This document shows positions 42,645 through 51,626 of a DNA stretch of 64,000 nucleotides, one piece after another (the stretch's first letter is position 1; the number at the start of each line of letters is the position of its first letter). Origin of the DNA: Caulobacter rhizosphaerae (GTDB taxonomy: Bacteria; Pseudomonadota; Alphaproteobacteria; Caulobacterales; Caulobacteraceae); contig NZ_CP048815.1 in NCBI RefSeq assembly GCF_010977555.1, positions 5,262,501 to 5,326,500 on the forward strand. The letters are read 5' to 3'. Made by a program: the position numbers and the translations under genes. The notes under the pieces are model-generated. The model had not been told where the DNA came from. It saw nothing but the letters and a program-made list of their open reading frames with translations, and did no database searches.

Positions 42645-43280
42645 ATGAAGACCTTCGGCCGCTGGCTCGTCGCCATCGTCGTGATCGCCGCCGTCACGGC
42701 CGGGGCTTTGACCTACTGGAACTTCGAACTGCGCTGGCGGCCCAAGACGATCACCAGGAACCAGGCCGAGATCACCAAGATCCTGGAGACCTCCGGCTGG
42801 GTGTCGCCTGGGCTGAACGGGCAGAAGCTCTACATGGTCAGCTTCCGCACGTGCCCCGACTGCGTGCGGTTCAAGCAGGAGGAGTATCCGGGTCTGCACA
42901 AGGCCGGGGTCGACACCCGGCTGATCGAGATCGCCCGCGCCGACCGCAATGGCGTGCCGAAGTCGACGCCGGCCGAGCGGGCGACGGTGGCCGAGCTGTG
43001 GGTCAACCGCAGCTGGGCGCTGTCGGAAAAGTGGGACGCCACCCCGGTCGAGGCCTGGAAGGCGACGGGCATCGCCCCCGCCGACGGCGACGTCGCCCGC
43101 ACCGCCGTGATCGAGGCCGGCCGCAAGACCGTCGAGGACCTGCGGCCGCTGCTCAAGGCCAACGGCGTCAACTTCGCCTATCCGCTGCTGGTCTGGTGGA
43201 CCAAGGACGGCCAGATGAAGGCCTGCGCCTGCGAGCGGCGCGAGACGTATCGCTTCGTGCGGAAGGATCTGGGGGTTTAG
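42645..43280 (+). CDS. Membrane-anchored thioredoxin-fold protein with CPDC motif
   Basis: 211 residues from the ATG at 42645 (ribosome site AGAGGGG). A single N-terminal transmembrane helix (LVAIVVIAAVTAGALTYW) is followed by a periplasmic part. LYMVSFRTCPDCVRFKQEEYPG holds a redox-like CPDC pair (Cys70, Cys73) after a beta strand, as in thioredoxin folds. A C-terminal CACERRET adds two more cysteines. No named family recognised; it may be a disulfide or thiol exchange protein, or a DsbE-like factor. Divergent from tsaE and followed by two GGGGACA palindromes. Confidence 0.7.
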   Translation: MKTFGRWLVAIVVIAAVTAGALTYWNFELRWRPKTITRNQAEITKILETSGWVSPGLNGQKLYMVSFRTCPDCVRFKQEEYPGLHKAGVDTRLIEIARADRNGVPKSTPAERATVAELWVNRSWALSEKWDATPVEAWKATGIAPADGDVARTAVIEAGRKTVEDLRPLLKANGVNFAYPLLVWWTKDGQMKACACERRETYRFVRKDLGV

Positions 43281-43293
43281 GCGCGTCGTGGAC

Positions 43294-43320
43294 GGGGACA
43301 CGCCCTCGCGGCGTGTCCCC
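43294..43320. repeat. GGGGACA palindrome, copy 3
   Basis: GGGGACACGC (43294-43303) and GCGTGTCCCC (43311-43320), a perfect 10-bp inverted repeat with 7-nt loop, 13 bp after the CPDC-protein stop. Immediately followed by copy 4. Confidence 0.8.
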
Positions 43321-43341
43321 AGCCAGAGGCGGTGCGCCGGA

Positions 43342-43368
43342 GGGGACACGCCGCAAGGGCATGTCCCC
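43342..43368. repeat. GGGGACA palindrome, copy 4
   Basis: GGGGACACGCC (43342-43352) and GGCATGTCCCC (43358-43368), 11 bp with one C/A mismatch at the same place as in copy 2. Tandem with copy 3, between two convergent genes. Confidence 0.8.
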
Positions 43369-43374
43369 GGCGGT

Positions 43375-43566
43375 TCACACCGGTCGGTTGCTGATCTCGT
43401 TCTTGCGAGCCTGCCGGGTCTTGGTTCCGTGCTGATGGTCGAGGCCGCCGTCGCGCGGCTCGGCGCCGGCGTCGATGTCCAGGTTGTCGTCGGCGTCGTA
43501 GAGCGCGGCCGTCTCGCCCTCCGGGGCGAGGTCCGAGGGAATCGTGCGGTCTTCGGGCTGGGCCAT
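43375..43566 (-). CDS. Small hydrophilic protein of unknown function (63 aa)
   Basis: ATG at 43566 with a strong ribosome site (AGGAGACCGAC). The sequence is acidic in the middle (YDADDNLDIDAGAEPRDGG) and basic at the end (KTRQARKNEISNRPV). It looks intrinsically disordered, without cysteines or membrane segment. No family recognised. Confidence 0.6.
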   Translation of the reverse strand: MAQPEDRTIPSDLAPEGETAALYDADDNLDIDAGAEPRDGGLDHQHGTKTRQARKNEISNRPV

Positions 43567-43696
43567 GTCGGTCTCCTCTGACGTGTCGCAGCAACTAACG
43601 ACTTCGGCTCCAGCCACGTTTCATGGTCCGTTTCCGTACGCTCGCGGACCTTTGGGGTCTTCCCCCGCCGCCCTCGCCGCGCTAACCCGCGTGGCG

Positions 43697-44815
43697 ATGC
43701 CCACATCCGTCCGCACCGCCTACCGAGAGCGCCTGGCCCAGGGCGAGATCAAGCCCGACGTCGCCCAGGCCGCCGCGGTCGACGCCCTGTCGCGGCTGGA
43801 GGCCGACCTCGACAACGCTGGCGAGCCGGGCTTCTCGCTGTTCGGCCGCAAGCCGAAGGGCCAGAAGGGCGTCTATCTGTGGGGGCCGGTCGGGCGCGGC
43901 AAGTCCATGCTGATGGACCTGTTCTTCGACAGCGCGCCAGTGGGCCGCAAACGCCGCGTGCATTTCCATGTGTTCATGGCGGAGGTCCACGAGCACATCA
44001 ACGCCTGGCGCAAGGGCGATGCGGGCGAGCGCAAGGCGCGGTTCGGCCAGCATCGGGGCGACGATCCGATCGTCCCGACCGCCGACCTGATCGCCGCCGA
44101 GGCCCGCCTGCTGTGCTTCGACGAACTGCAGGTCACCGATATCGCGGACGCGATGATCCTGGGCCGGCTGTTCGAGGCGTTGTTCGCCCAGGGCGTGACC
44201 CTGGTGGCCACCTCCAACCGCCCGCCGGACGACCTCTACAAGGACGGCCTCAACCGCCAGCTCTTCGTCCCGTTCATCGAGATGCTGAAGGAAAAGCTGG
44301 AGGTGGTCGCCGTGCGCGGACCGGTGGACTTCCGGCTGGACCGCCTGCGCGCCGCCCGCACCTGGCTGGCGCCGGACGACAAGGCCAACGCCGCCGCCTT
44401 CGACGCCCTGTGGACCGACATGCTGGACGGGGCTGAAGAGACCGGCGCCAAGCTGGAGGTGCTGGGCCGCAAGATGCACTTCCCCCGCGCCGCCGGAGGC
44501 CTGCTGCGCGCCTCGTTCGCCAGTCTTTGCCAGCAAGCGTTGGGCCCGCAGGACTACCTGGCGATCGCCGAGCGCTTCCACACCCTGTTCCTCGAGGACG
44601 TGCCGCTGCTGACCCCTGAGCGGCGCGATGCGGCCAAGCGGTTCAACACCCTGGTCGACGCCCTCTACGAGGCCGACGCCAAGCTGGTGGCCCTGGCTCA
44701 CGGCGAGCCCGACGCCCTGTACCCGGCTGGCGACGGGTCGTTCGAGTTCGAGCGGACGGTGTCGCGCCTGCAGGAAATGCGCTCGGCTGACTATGTGGCG
44801 CGGGTGCGGGATTAG
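43697..44815 (+). CDS. zapE: Cell division ATPase ZapE (AFG1-like)
   Basis: 372 residues. GVYLWGPVGRGKSMLMDLFF is the Walker A region, LLCFDELQVTDIADAMILG the Walker B, and VATSNRPPDDLYKDGLNR sensor 1. The family C-terminus YLAIAERFHTLFLEDVPLL is intact. In E. coli ZapE binds FtsZ and is needed for division under stress; yeast Afg1 relates to mitochondrial protein turnover. The start at 43697 removes an unrelated upstream extension. Followed at 9 bp by the Nudix gene. Confidence 0.93.
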   Translation: MPTSVRTAYRERLAQGEIKPDVAQAAAVDALSRLEADLDNAGEPGFSLFGRKPKGQKGVYLWGPVGRGKSMLMDLFFDSAPVGRKRRVHFHVFMAEVHEHINAWRKGDAGERKARFGQHRGDDPIVPTADLIAAEARLLCFDELQVTDIADAMILGRLFEALFAQGVTLVATSNRPPDDLYKDGLNRQLFVPFIEMLKEKLEVVAVRGPVDFRLDRLRAARTWLAPDDKANAAAFDALWTDMLDGAEETGAKLEVLGRKMHFPRAAGGLLRASFASLCQQALGPQDYLAIAERFHTLFLEDVPLLTPERRDAAKRFNTLVDALYEADAKLVALAHGEPDALYPAGDGSFEFERTVSRLQEMRSADYVARVRD

Positions 44816-44824
44816 GAGACCCAG

Positions 44825-45412
44825 ATGAGCGTCAAGGATCGCGTCCGCGTCCACGAGACCCGGCTGCTCTCGGACAACTGGTATGTCCTGAAGACGACCA
44901 CCTTCGACTGGAAGCGTCGCGACGGGACCTGGCAGACCCAGTCCCGCGAGGTCTACGACCGCGGCAACGGGGCGGTGTTGCTGCCCTACGACCTGGCCCG
45001 GCGCACGGTCCTGCTGGTCCGGCAGTTCCGCTACCCCGCCTTCGTCAACGGCCATGACGACCTGCTGATCGAGGCCGCCGCCGGCCTGCTGGACGACGCC
45101 GAGCCGGAGGTCCGCATCCGCGCCGAGGTCGAGGAGGAGCTGGGCTATCGCCTGGGCGCGGTGAGCAAGGTCTTCGAGGCCTTCATGAGCCCGGGCTCGG
45201 TCACCGAGATCCTGCACTTCTTCGTGGCCGAGTACGACGCGGCGATGCGGATCGGCGACGGCGGCGGCCATTCGGACGAGGGCGAGGACATTGAGGTGCT
45301 GGAGCTGGCCATCGACGAGGCGCTGGCCATGGTCGTCGACGGACGCATCCGCGACGCCAAGACCATCATGCTGCTGCAGCATGCGGCGCTGAACCTGTTC
45401 AAGGCCCGTTAA
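44825..45412 (+). CDS. nudK: Nudix hydrolase, NudK-like
   Basis: 195 residues. The Nudix box is GLLDDAEPEVRIRAEVEEELGY-like with the one-residue-shorter spacing seen in E. coli NudK, and the downstream MSPGSVTEILHFFVAEYD segment also matches NudK. NudK hydrolyses GDP-mannose and other nucleotide sugars. An ADP-ribose pyrophosphatase-like activity remains possible. It follows zapE in the same transcription unit. Confidence 0.85.
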   Translation: MSVKDRVRVHETRLLSDNWYVLKTTTFDWKRRDGTWQTQSREVYDRGNGAVLLPYDLARRTVLLVRQFRYPAFVNGHDDLLIEAAAGLLDDAEPEVRIRAEVEEELGYRLGAVSKVFEAFMSPGSVTEILHFFVAEYDAAMRIGDGGGHSDEGEDIEVLELAIDEALAMVVDGRIRDAKTIMLLQHAALNLFKAR

Positions 45413-45433
45413 ACGGCCGCCGGGTCAACGCCC

Positions 45434-45448
45434 TGAGAACGTTTCTCA
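45434..45448. promoter_or_regulatory. Palindrome TGAGAA-CGT-TTCTCA upstream of sdh
   Basis: A perfect 6-bp inverted repeat centred on CGT, 16 bp upstream of the sdh -35 box and 22 bp after the nudK stop. No T tract follows, so a transcription-factor site is likelier than a terminator. Regulator unknown. Confidence 0.35.
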
Positions 45449-45463
45449 ACAAGGGCGGCCGCG

Positions 45464-45490
45464 TTGACACCCCCGGCGTCGCGCTTAAAA
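45464..45490 (+). promoter_or_regulatory. Likely sdhCDAB promoter
   Basis: TTGACA at 45464-45469 followed about 12-13 bp later by GCTTAAAA (45483-45490), matching the Caulobacter housekeeping promoter pattern TTGAC(G)-N10-14-GCTANAWC. It lies 40 bp upstream of the sdhC start. Confidence 0.55.
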
Positions 45491-45529
45491 GCATCCCGCA
45501 ACGCACAAAGCCAAAGGTTGGACGCAACC

Positions 45530-45937
45530 ATGACCGACACCCGCGGGGGCCTTCCCGAGCGCCCCCTGTCGCCGCACCTGCAAGTCTGGCGCTGGCACAT
45601 CACCATGGCCTGCTCGATCCTGCACCGGGCCTGCGTGTTCGCGCTGTACGTCGGTGTCCTCCTGCTGGCCGGTTGGGCCGTCGCCCTGGCCTCGGGCCCC
45701 GACGCCTATGCCTGCTACACCGGGGCGCTGGGCTCGCCGCTCGGCAAGCTGGTGCTGTTCGGCCTGACCGTCGCCGTGCTCTACAACATCGCCTACACCG
45801 TGCGTCAGACCTTCTGGGACGCCGGCAAGGGCTTCACGCCGAAGACCGCCGACATGACCGGCGCCGGGGCCATCGCCTTCGCGGTGGTCGGCGCGATCGT
45901 CGTCTGGGTCATCGCCGCCCAAACCGGAGCGCTCTGA
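45530..45937 (+). CDS. sdhC: Succinate dehydrogenase cytochrome b556 subunit
   Basis: 135 residues from the ATG at 45530. [23 protein letters not shown] carries the SPHLxVY/WR motif and the SILHR quinone/heme region. Three transmembrane helices. It anchors complex II in the membrane and binds heme b and ubiquinone with SdhD. First gene of sdhCDAB; promoter and palindrome are just upstream. Confidence 0.95.
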   Translation: MTDTRGGLPERPLSPHLQVWRWHITMACSILHRACVFALYVGVLLLAGWAVALASGPDAYACYTGALGSPLGKLVLFGLTVAVLYNIAYTVRQTFWDAGKGFTPKTADMTGAGAIAFAVVGAIVVWVIAAQTGAL

Positions 45938-45939
45938 TC

Positions 45940-46347
45940 ATGGCCGGTCCTTCTCCTTCCGCCCGCTTCCGCACGCCGATGTCCCGGGCCCGCGGCCTGG
46001 GCGCCTCGCACCACGGCGTCGGCCACTTCGTCACCGAGCGCGTGTCGGGCATCGCCCTGGTCCCGCTGGCCCTGTGGGGCCTGTTCGCGGTCCTGCGGCT
46101 GGCGGCCCTGGGCTTCGACGGCGCCGCCGAGTGGGTGGCCATCCCGCACAACACCGTCCTGCTCTGCCTGCTGATCGTCGTCGCCCTGATCCACTTGAAG
46201 GGTCAGGTGCAGGTGGTGATCGAAGACTACATCCCGGACTTCACGACCAAGACCGTGCTGGTCCTCGCCAATCTTTTCGTCTGCGTCCTCGGCGGCGCTC
46301 TTGGGGTCGTGGCGATCCTCAAGGTCGCCTTCACCGGAGCCCTCTGA
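45940..46347 (+). CDS. sdhD: Succinate dehydrogenase membrane anchor subunit
   Basis: 135 residues from the ATG at 45940, 2 bp after the sdhC stop. The N-terminus is [21 protein letters not shown], followed by three helices, with [14 protein letters not shown] between the second and third containing the conserved DY. Completes the heme/quinone pocket of complex II. Its stop overlaps the sdhA start (TGATG). Confidence 0.93.
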   Translation: MAGPSPSARFRTPMSRARGLGASHHGVGHFVTERVSGIALVPLALWGLFAVLRLAALGFDGAAEWVAIPHNTVLLCLLIVVALIHLKGQVQVVIEDYIPDFTTKTVLVLANLFVCVLGGALGVVAILKVAFTGAL

Positions 46348-48134
46348 TGTCGGCCTACAAATTCATCGACCACAAGTTCGACGTCGTCGTCGTCGGCGCC
46401 GGCGGCTCGGGCCTGCGCGCCGCGCTCGGCTGCGCCCAGGCCGGGCTGAAGACCGCCTGCGTCACCAAGGTGTTCCCGACCCGCAGCCATACGGTCGCCG
46501 CCCAGGGCGGGATCTCGGCCTCGCTCGGCAACATGGGCCAGGACGACTGGCGCTGGCACATGTTCGACACCGTCAAGGGCTCGGACTGGCTGGGCGACCA
46601 GGACGCCATCGAGTACCTGACCCGCAACGCCCCGGCGGCGGTCTACGAGCTGGAGCACTGGGGCGTGCCGTTCTCGCGCACCGTGGACGGCAAGATCTAC
46701 CAGCGCGCCTTCGGGGGCATGACCAAGAACTTCGGCGAAGGCCCGATCCAGCGCACCTGCGCGGCGGCCGACCGCACCGGTCACGCCATGCTGCACACGA
46801 TGTACGGCCAGTCCCTGGCCCACGACACCGAGTTCTTCATCGAGTACTTCGCGCTTGACCTGATCATGGAAGACGGCGTCTGCCGGGGCGTCACCGCCTG
46901 GAAGCTGGACGACGGCACCCTGCACCGGTTCCAGGCCCAGATGGTGATCCTGGCCACCGGCGGTTACGGCCGCGCCTATTTCTCGGCCACCTCGGCCCAC
47001 ACCTGCACCGGCGACGGCAACGCCATGGCCCTGCGCGCCGGCCTGCCGCTGCAGGACATGGAATTCGTCCAGTTCCACCCGACGGGGATCTACGGCGCGG
47101 GCTGCCTGATCACCGAAGGCGCCCGCGGCGAGGGCGGCTACCTGACCAACTCGGAAGGCGAGCGCTTCATGGAGCGCTACGCCCCGTCGGTGAAGGACCT
47201 GGCCCCGCGCGACATGGTCAGCCGGGCCATGACCATCGAGATCCGCGAAGGCCGCGGCGTGGGCCCCAACAAGGACCACATCTTCCTGCACCTGGACCAC
47301 CTGGACCCGAAGATCCTGCACGAGCGCCTGCCCGGCATCTCCGAGACCGCCAAGGTGTTCGCCGGCGTCGACGTGACCAAGGCCCCGATCCCGGTCCTGC
47401 CGACCGTGCACTACAACATGGGCGGCATCCCGACGAACTATCACGGCGAGGTCGTCACCAAGTCGGGCGACAATCCCGACCAGGTGATCCCCGGCCTGAT
47501 GGCCGTGGGCGAGGCCGCCTGCGTGTCGGTGCACGGCGCCAACCGCCTGGGCTCCAACAGCCTGATCGACCTGGTGGTGTTCGGCCGTGCGGCCGCCCTG
47601 CGTTGCGCCGAGATCCTCAAGCCGATGGCCACCCAGCCGGAGTTGAAGGACAGCATGACCGACGCGCACGTCGCGCGCTTCGACCGCTTCCGCAACGCCA
47701 ACGGCGGCCAGCCGACGGCGGCCCTGCGTCTGGAGATGCAGAAGGCCATGCAGGAGGACGCCGCGGTGTTCCGCACCGGCGAGACCCTGGACGGCGGCCT
47801 CAAGCGCCTGGGCGTTGTCTGGGACAAGGCCAAGGACATCAAGGTCAGCGACCGCGGGCTGGTGTGGAACACCGACCTGATGGAGACCCTGGAGTTCGAC
47901 AACCTGATCGGCCAGGCCGTGGTCACCGTGGCCGGGGCGGTCAACCGCACCGAAAGCCGCGGCGCCCACGCCCGCGAGGACTTCTCCACGCGCGACGACG
48001 CCAACTGGATGAAGCACACCCTGGCCTGGCTCGACCAGGGCACCGGCCAGGTGAAGATCGATTTCCGGCCGGTGCATAGCTACACCATGTCGAAAGACAT
48101 CGACTACATCCCGCCCAAGCAGCGCGTGTACTGA
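46347..48134 (+). CDS. sdhA: Succinate dehydrogenase flavoprotein subunit
   Basis: 595 residues. [15 protein letters not shown] is the FAD-binding motif and [15 protein letters not shown] contains the His to which FAD is covalently bound. Active-site segments [22 protein letters not shown] and [19 protein letters not shown] are intact. It oxidises succinate to fumarate on the cytoplasmic face of complex II. Confidence 0.98.
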   Translation: MSAYKFIDHKFDVVVVGAGGSGLRAALGCAQAGLKTACVTKVFPTRSHTVAAQGGISASLGNMGQDDWRWHMFDTVKGSDWLGDQDAIEYLTRNAPAAVYELEHWGVPFSRTVDGKIYQRAFGGMTKNFGEGPIQRTCAAADRTGHAMLHTMYGQSLAHDTEFFIEYFALDLIMEDGVCRGVTAWKLDDGTLHRFQAQMVILATGGYGRAYFSATSAHTCTGDGNAMALRAGLPLQDMEFVQFHPTGIYGAGCLITEGARGEGGYLTNSEGERFMERYAPSVKDLAPRDMVSRAMTIEIREGRGVGPNKDHIFLHLDHLDPKILHERLPGISETAKVFAGVDVTKAPIPVLPTVHYNMGGIPTNYHGEVVTKSGDNPDQVIPGLMAVGEAACVSVHGANRLGSNSLIDLVVFGRAAALRCAEILKPMATQPELKDSMTDAHVARFDRFRNANGGQPTAALRLEMQKAMQEDAAVFRTGETLDGGLKRLGVVWDKAKDIKVSDRGLVWNTDLMETLEFDNLIGQAVVTVAGAVNRTESRGAHAREDFSTRDDANWMKHTLAWLDQGTGQVKIDFRPVHSYTMSKDIDYIPPKQRVY

Positions 48135-48145
48135 GGGTACGATCG

Positions 48146-48928
48146 ATGGTTCAGCTCACCCTCCCCAAGAACTCCACCGTCCAGAACGGCAAGACCTGGC
48201 CCGCACCGGCCGGCGCCAAGAACACCCGCGCGTTCAAGGTCTACCGCTACGACCCGGAAGACGGCCGCAACCCGCGTTGGGACACCTACGAGGTGGACGT
48301 CGACGCCTGCGGCCCGATGGTCCTGGACGCCCTGCTCTACATCAAGAACACCATCGACCCGACGCTGGCCTTCCGCCGCTCGTGCCGCGAGGGCGTCTGC
48401 GGCTCTTGCGCGATGAACATCGGCGGCCGCAACACCCTGGCCTGCACCCACGGCCACGCCGACACGCCCGGCAAGGCCGTGCAGATCAGCCCGCTGCCCA
48501 GCCAACCGGTGGTCAAGGACCTGATCCCGGATCTGACGCTGTTCTACGCCCAGTACGCCTCGATCGAGCCCTGGCTGCACACCGTCACGCCCGAGCCGCA
48601 GACCGAGTGGAAGCAGTCGCCGGAAGACCGCTCCAAGCTGGACGGCCTCTACGAGTGCATCCTGTGCGCCTGCTGCTCGACCTCTTGCCCCAGCTACTGG
48701 TGGAACGGCGACAAGTACCTGGGCCCGGCCACCCTGTTGCACGCCTACCGCTGGCTGATCGACAGCCGCGACGAAGCCACGGGCGACCGCCTCGACAACC
48801 TCGAGGACCCGTTCAAGCTCTATCGCTGCCACACGATCATGAACTGCGCCCAGGTCTGCCCCAAGGGCCTGAACCCGGCCAAGGCGATCGCCGAGATCAA
48901 GAAGATGCTGGTCGAACGGGTCGTATGA
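48146..48928 (+). CDS. sdhB: Succinate dehydrogenase iron-sulfur subunit
   Basis: 260 residues. A [2Fe-2S] domain ([13 protein letters not shown], then CTH), followed by the [16 protein letters not shown] and [17 protein letters not shown] cluster motifs for [4Fe-4S] and [3Fe-4S]. It carries electrons from SdhA to quinone. Followed by the Sel1 gene with an ATGA overlap. Confidence 0.98.
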   Translation: MVQLTLPKNSTVQNGKTWPAPAGAKNTRAFKVYRYDPEDGRNPRWDTYEVDVDACGPMVLDALLYIKNTIDPTLAFRRSCREGVCGSCAMNIGGRNTLACTHGHADTPGKAVQISPLPSQPVVKDLIPDLTLFYAQYASIEPWLHTVTPEPQTEWKQSPEDRSKLDGLYECILCACCSTSCPSYWWNGDKYLGPATLLHAYRWLIDSRDEATGDRLDNLEDPFKLYRCHTIMNCAQVCPKGLNPAKAIAEIKKMLVERVV

Positions 48929-49821
48929 TCCCCGCGCTCGTCCTCGCCGCCGGCCTGCTCGTTTCCAGCGCCGCCGGCGTGGACGAACCGACCGCGAGCC
49001 CGGCCTACGCCGAGGCCAAGGCGCGTCTGGTGGCGGGCGACCCGGCGGGCAAGCCGGCGCTCGAGGCCCTGGCCGCCGCCGGCGATCCCGACGCCCAGAC
49101 TCTGGTCGCCAGCGCATCGTTCGTCGGCGGAGGCGGCTTTTCGATCGACAAAGCCAGGTCCTGCGCGCTCTGGGAACAGGCGTCCAAGGCGCGGGCCCTG
49201 GCCGCTCACCTCCATGCCGAGTGCGTCGAGAGGGGCTATGACGGCCGTCCGCGCGATCCGACGGCGGCGCGAGGCCTCTACAAGGCGGTCGCCGATCGAG
49301 GCTTCAGCAAGTCGAAATGCGCGCTGGGCAACCTGCTGATCCTCGGCCAGGGCGGTCCTGCCGACCCCGAGCGTGGCCTTGCCTTGTGTCGCGAAGCGGC
49401 CCAGGCGGGCGACGCCGACGCCCAGACCGACGTGGGCGACTATTACCTGCGGGGCAAGATCGTGCCGCGCGACGTCGGCGAGGCGCGGACCTGGTATGAG
49501 AAGGCCGTCGCCCAGGGCCAAAAGAACGCCCATATGACGCTTGGCCAGATTTATTGGAACGGCGATGGCGTGCCCAAGGACAACGCCAGGGCCGCCGCCC
49601 TGTGGCGTGTGGCCTACGCCAAGGGACGCTTGGACGCCGACCAGTTCCTCGCCGATGAGGCCTTCGTCCGAGCCAACGCGGTCAAGGGCCAGATCAACGT
49701 CGCCGCCATGGACGAGGCCATCGATTGGTACCAAAAGGCCCTGGCCCGCGACCCGTCGCTGAGCGAAAAGCTTCGCCCGCGGCTGGACCTGCTGCTCAAG
49801 ATCAAGGCCGCGAGATCCTGA
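48925..49821 (+). CDS. Exported Sel1-like repeat protein translationally coupled to sdhB
   Basis: 298 residues. A short signal peptide ([18 protein letters not shown]) precedes helical Sel1/TPR-like repeats from ~55 to 260: [51 protein letters not shown] and [21 protein letters not shown] periplasmic protein-protein interaction scaffold is likely. Its start overlaps the sdhB stop, so it is in the sdh operon; a link to complex II assembly is possible but unproven. A terminator-like hairpin follows. Confidence 0.82.
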   Translation: MIPALVLAAGLLVSSAAGVDEPTASPAYAEAKARLVAGDPAGKPALEALAAAGDPDAQTLVASASFVGGGGFSIDKARSCALWEQASKARALAAHLHAECVERGYDGRPRDPTAARGLYKAVADRGFSKSKCALGNLLILGQGGPADPERGLALCREAAQAGDADAQTDVGDYYLRGKIVPRDVGEARTWYEKAVAQGQKNAHMTLGQIYWNGDGVPKDNARAAALWRVAYAKGRLDADQFLADEAFVRANAVKGQINVAAMDEAIDWYQKALARDPSLSEKLRPRLDLLLKIKAARS

Positions 49822-49843
49822 ACGGCGCTGGAAGCGGCTTGCA

Positions 49844-49867
49844 AAAAGTGACGGCATCGTCACTTTT
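49844..49867. terminator. AAAAGTGACG hairpin: terminator or operator
   Basis: AAAAGTGACG-GCAT-CGTCACTTTT, a perfect 10-bp inverted repeat ending in TTTTGTTT. It reads as a Rho-independent terminator of the sdh operon, effective in either direction. It also ends only 15 bp before the ferredoxin reductase start, so TGACG-N4-CGTCA could double as an operator. Confidence 0.65.
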
Positions 49868-49882
49868 GTTTGAACGAGGGAG

Positions 49883-51488
<1,606 letters not shown>

Positions 51489-51491
51489 ATT

Positions 51492-51617
51492 CCTCCCCCT
51501 GTGGGGGAGGCGATCGCGCAGCGATCGGTGGGGGGAGTTTTCGGGTCGTCGATCCGGTCGGTGTCGAGGCTGCACATCCCCCCACCGGCCTTCGGCCACC
51601 TCCCCCACAGGGGGAGG
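51492..51617. repeat. Intergenic element with perfect CCTCCCCC inverted ends, copy 2
   Basis: A 126-bp element between the ferredoxin gene and the convergent divL. The 19-bp ends (CCTCCCCCTGTGGGGGAGG and its reverse complement at 51599-51617) are perfect inverted repeats and are themselves hairpins. Inside each is a second unit (CGATCGC-GCAGCGATCGG and CCGGCCTTCGGCC). Homologous to 12609-12739 in the opposite orientation, including the central TTTT-GGTCG-TCGATCC segment. Confidence 0.85.
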
Positions 51618-51626
51618 ATCTCTGGC

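Noticed and set aside
43294..43368. CRISPR-like repeats
   Set aside because: Only two adjacent palindromes with unequal centres and no regular spacers, and the other copies are single. A dispersed intergenic repeat, not an array.
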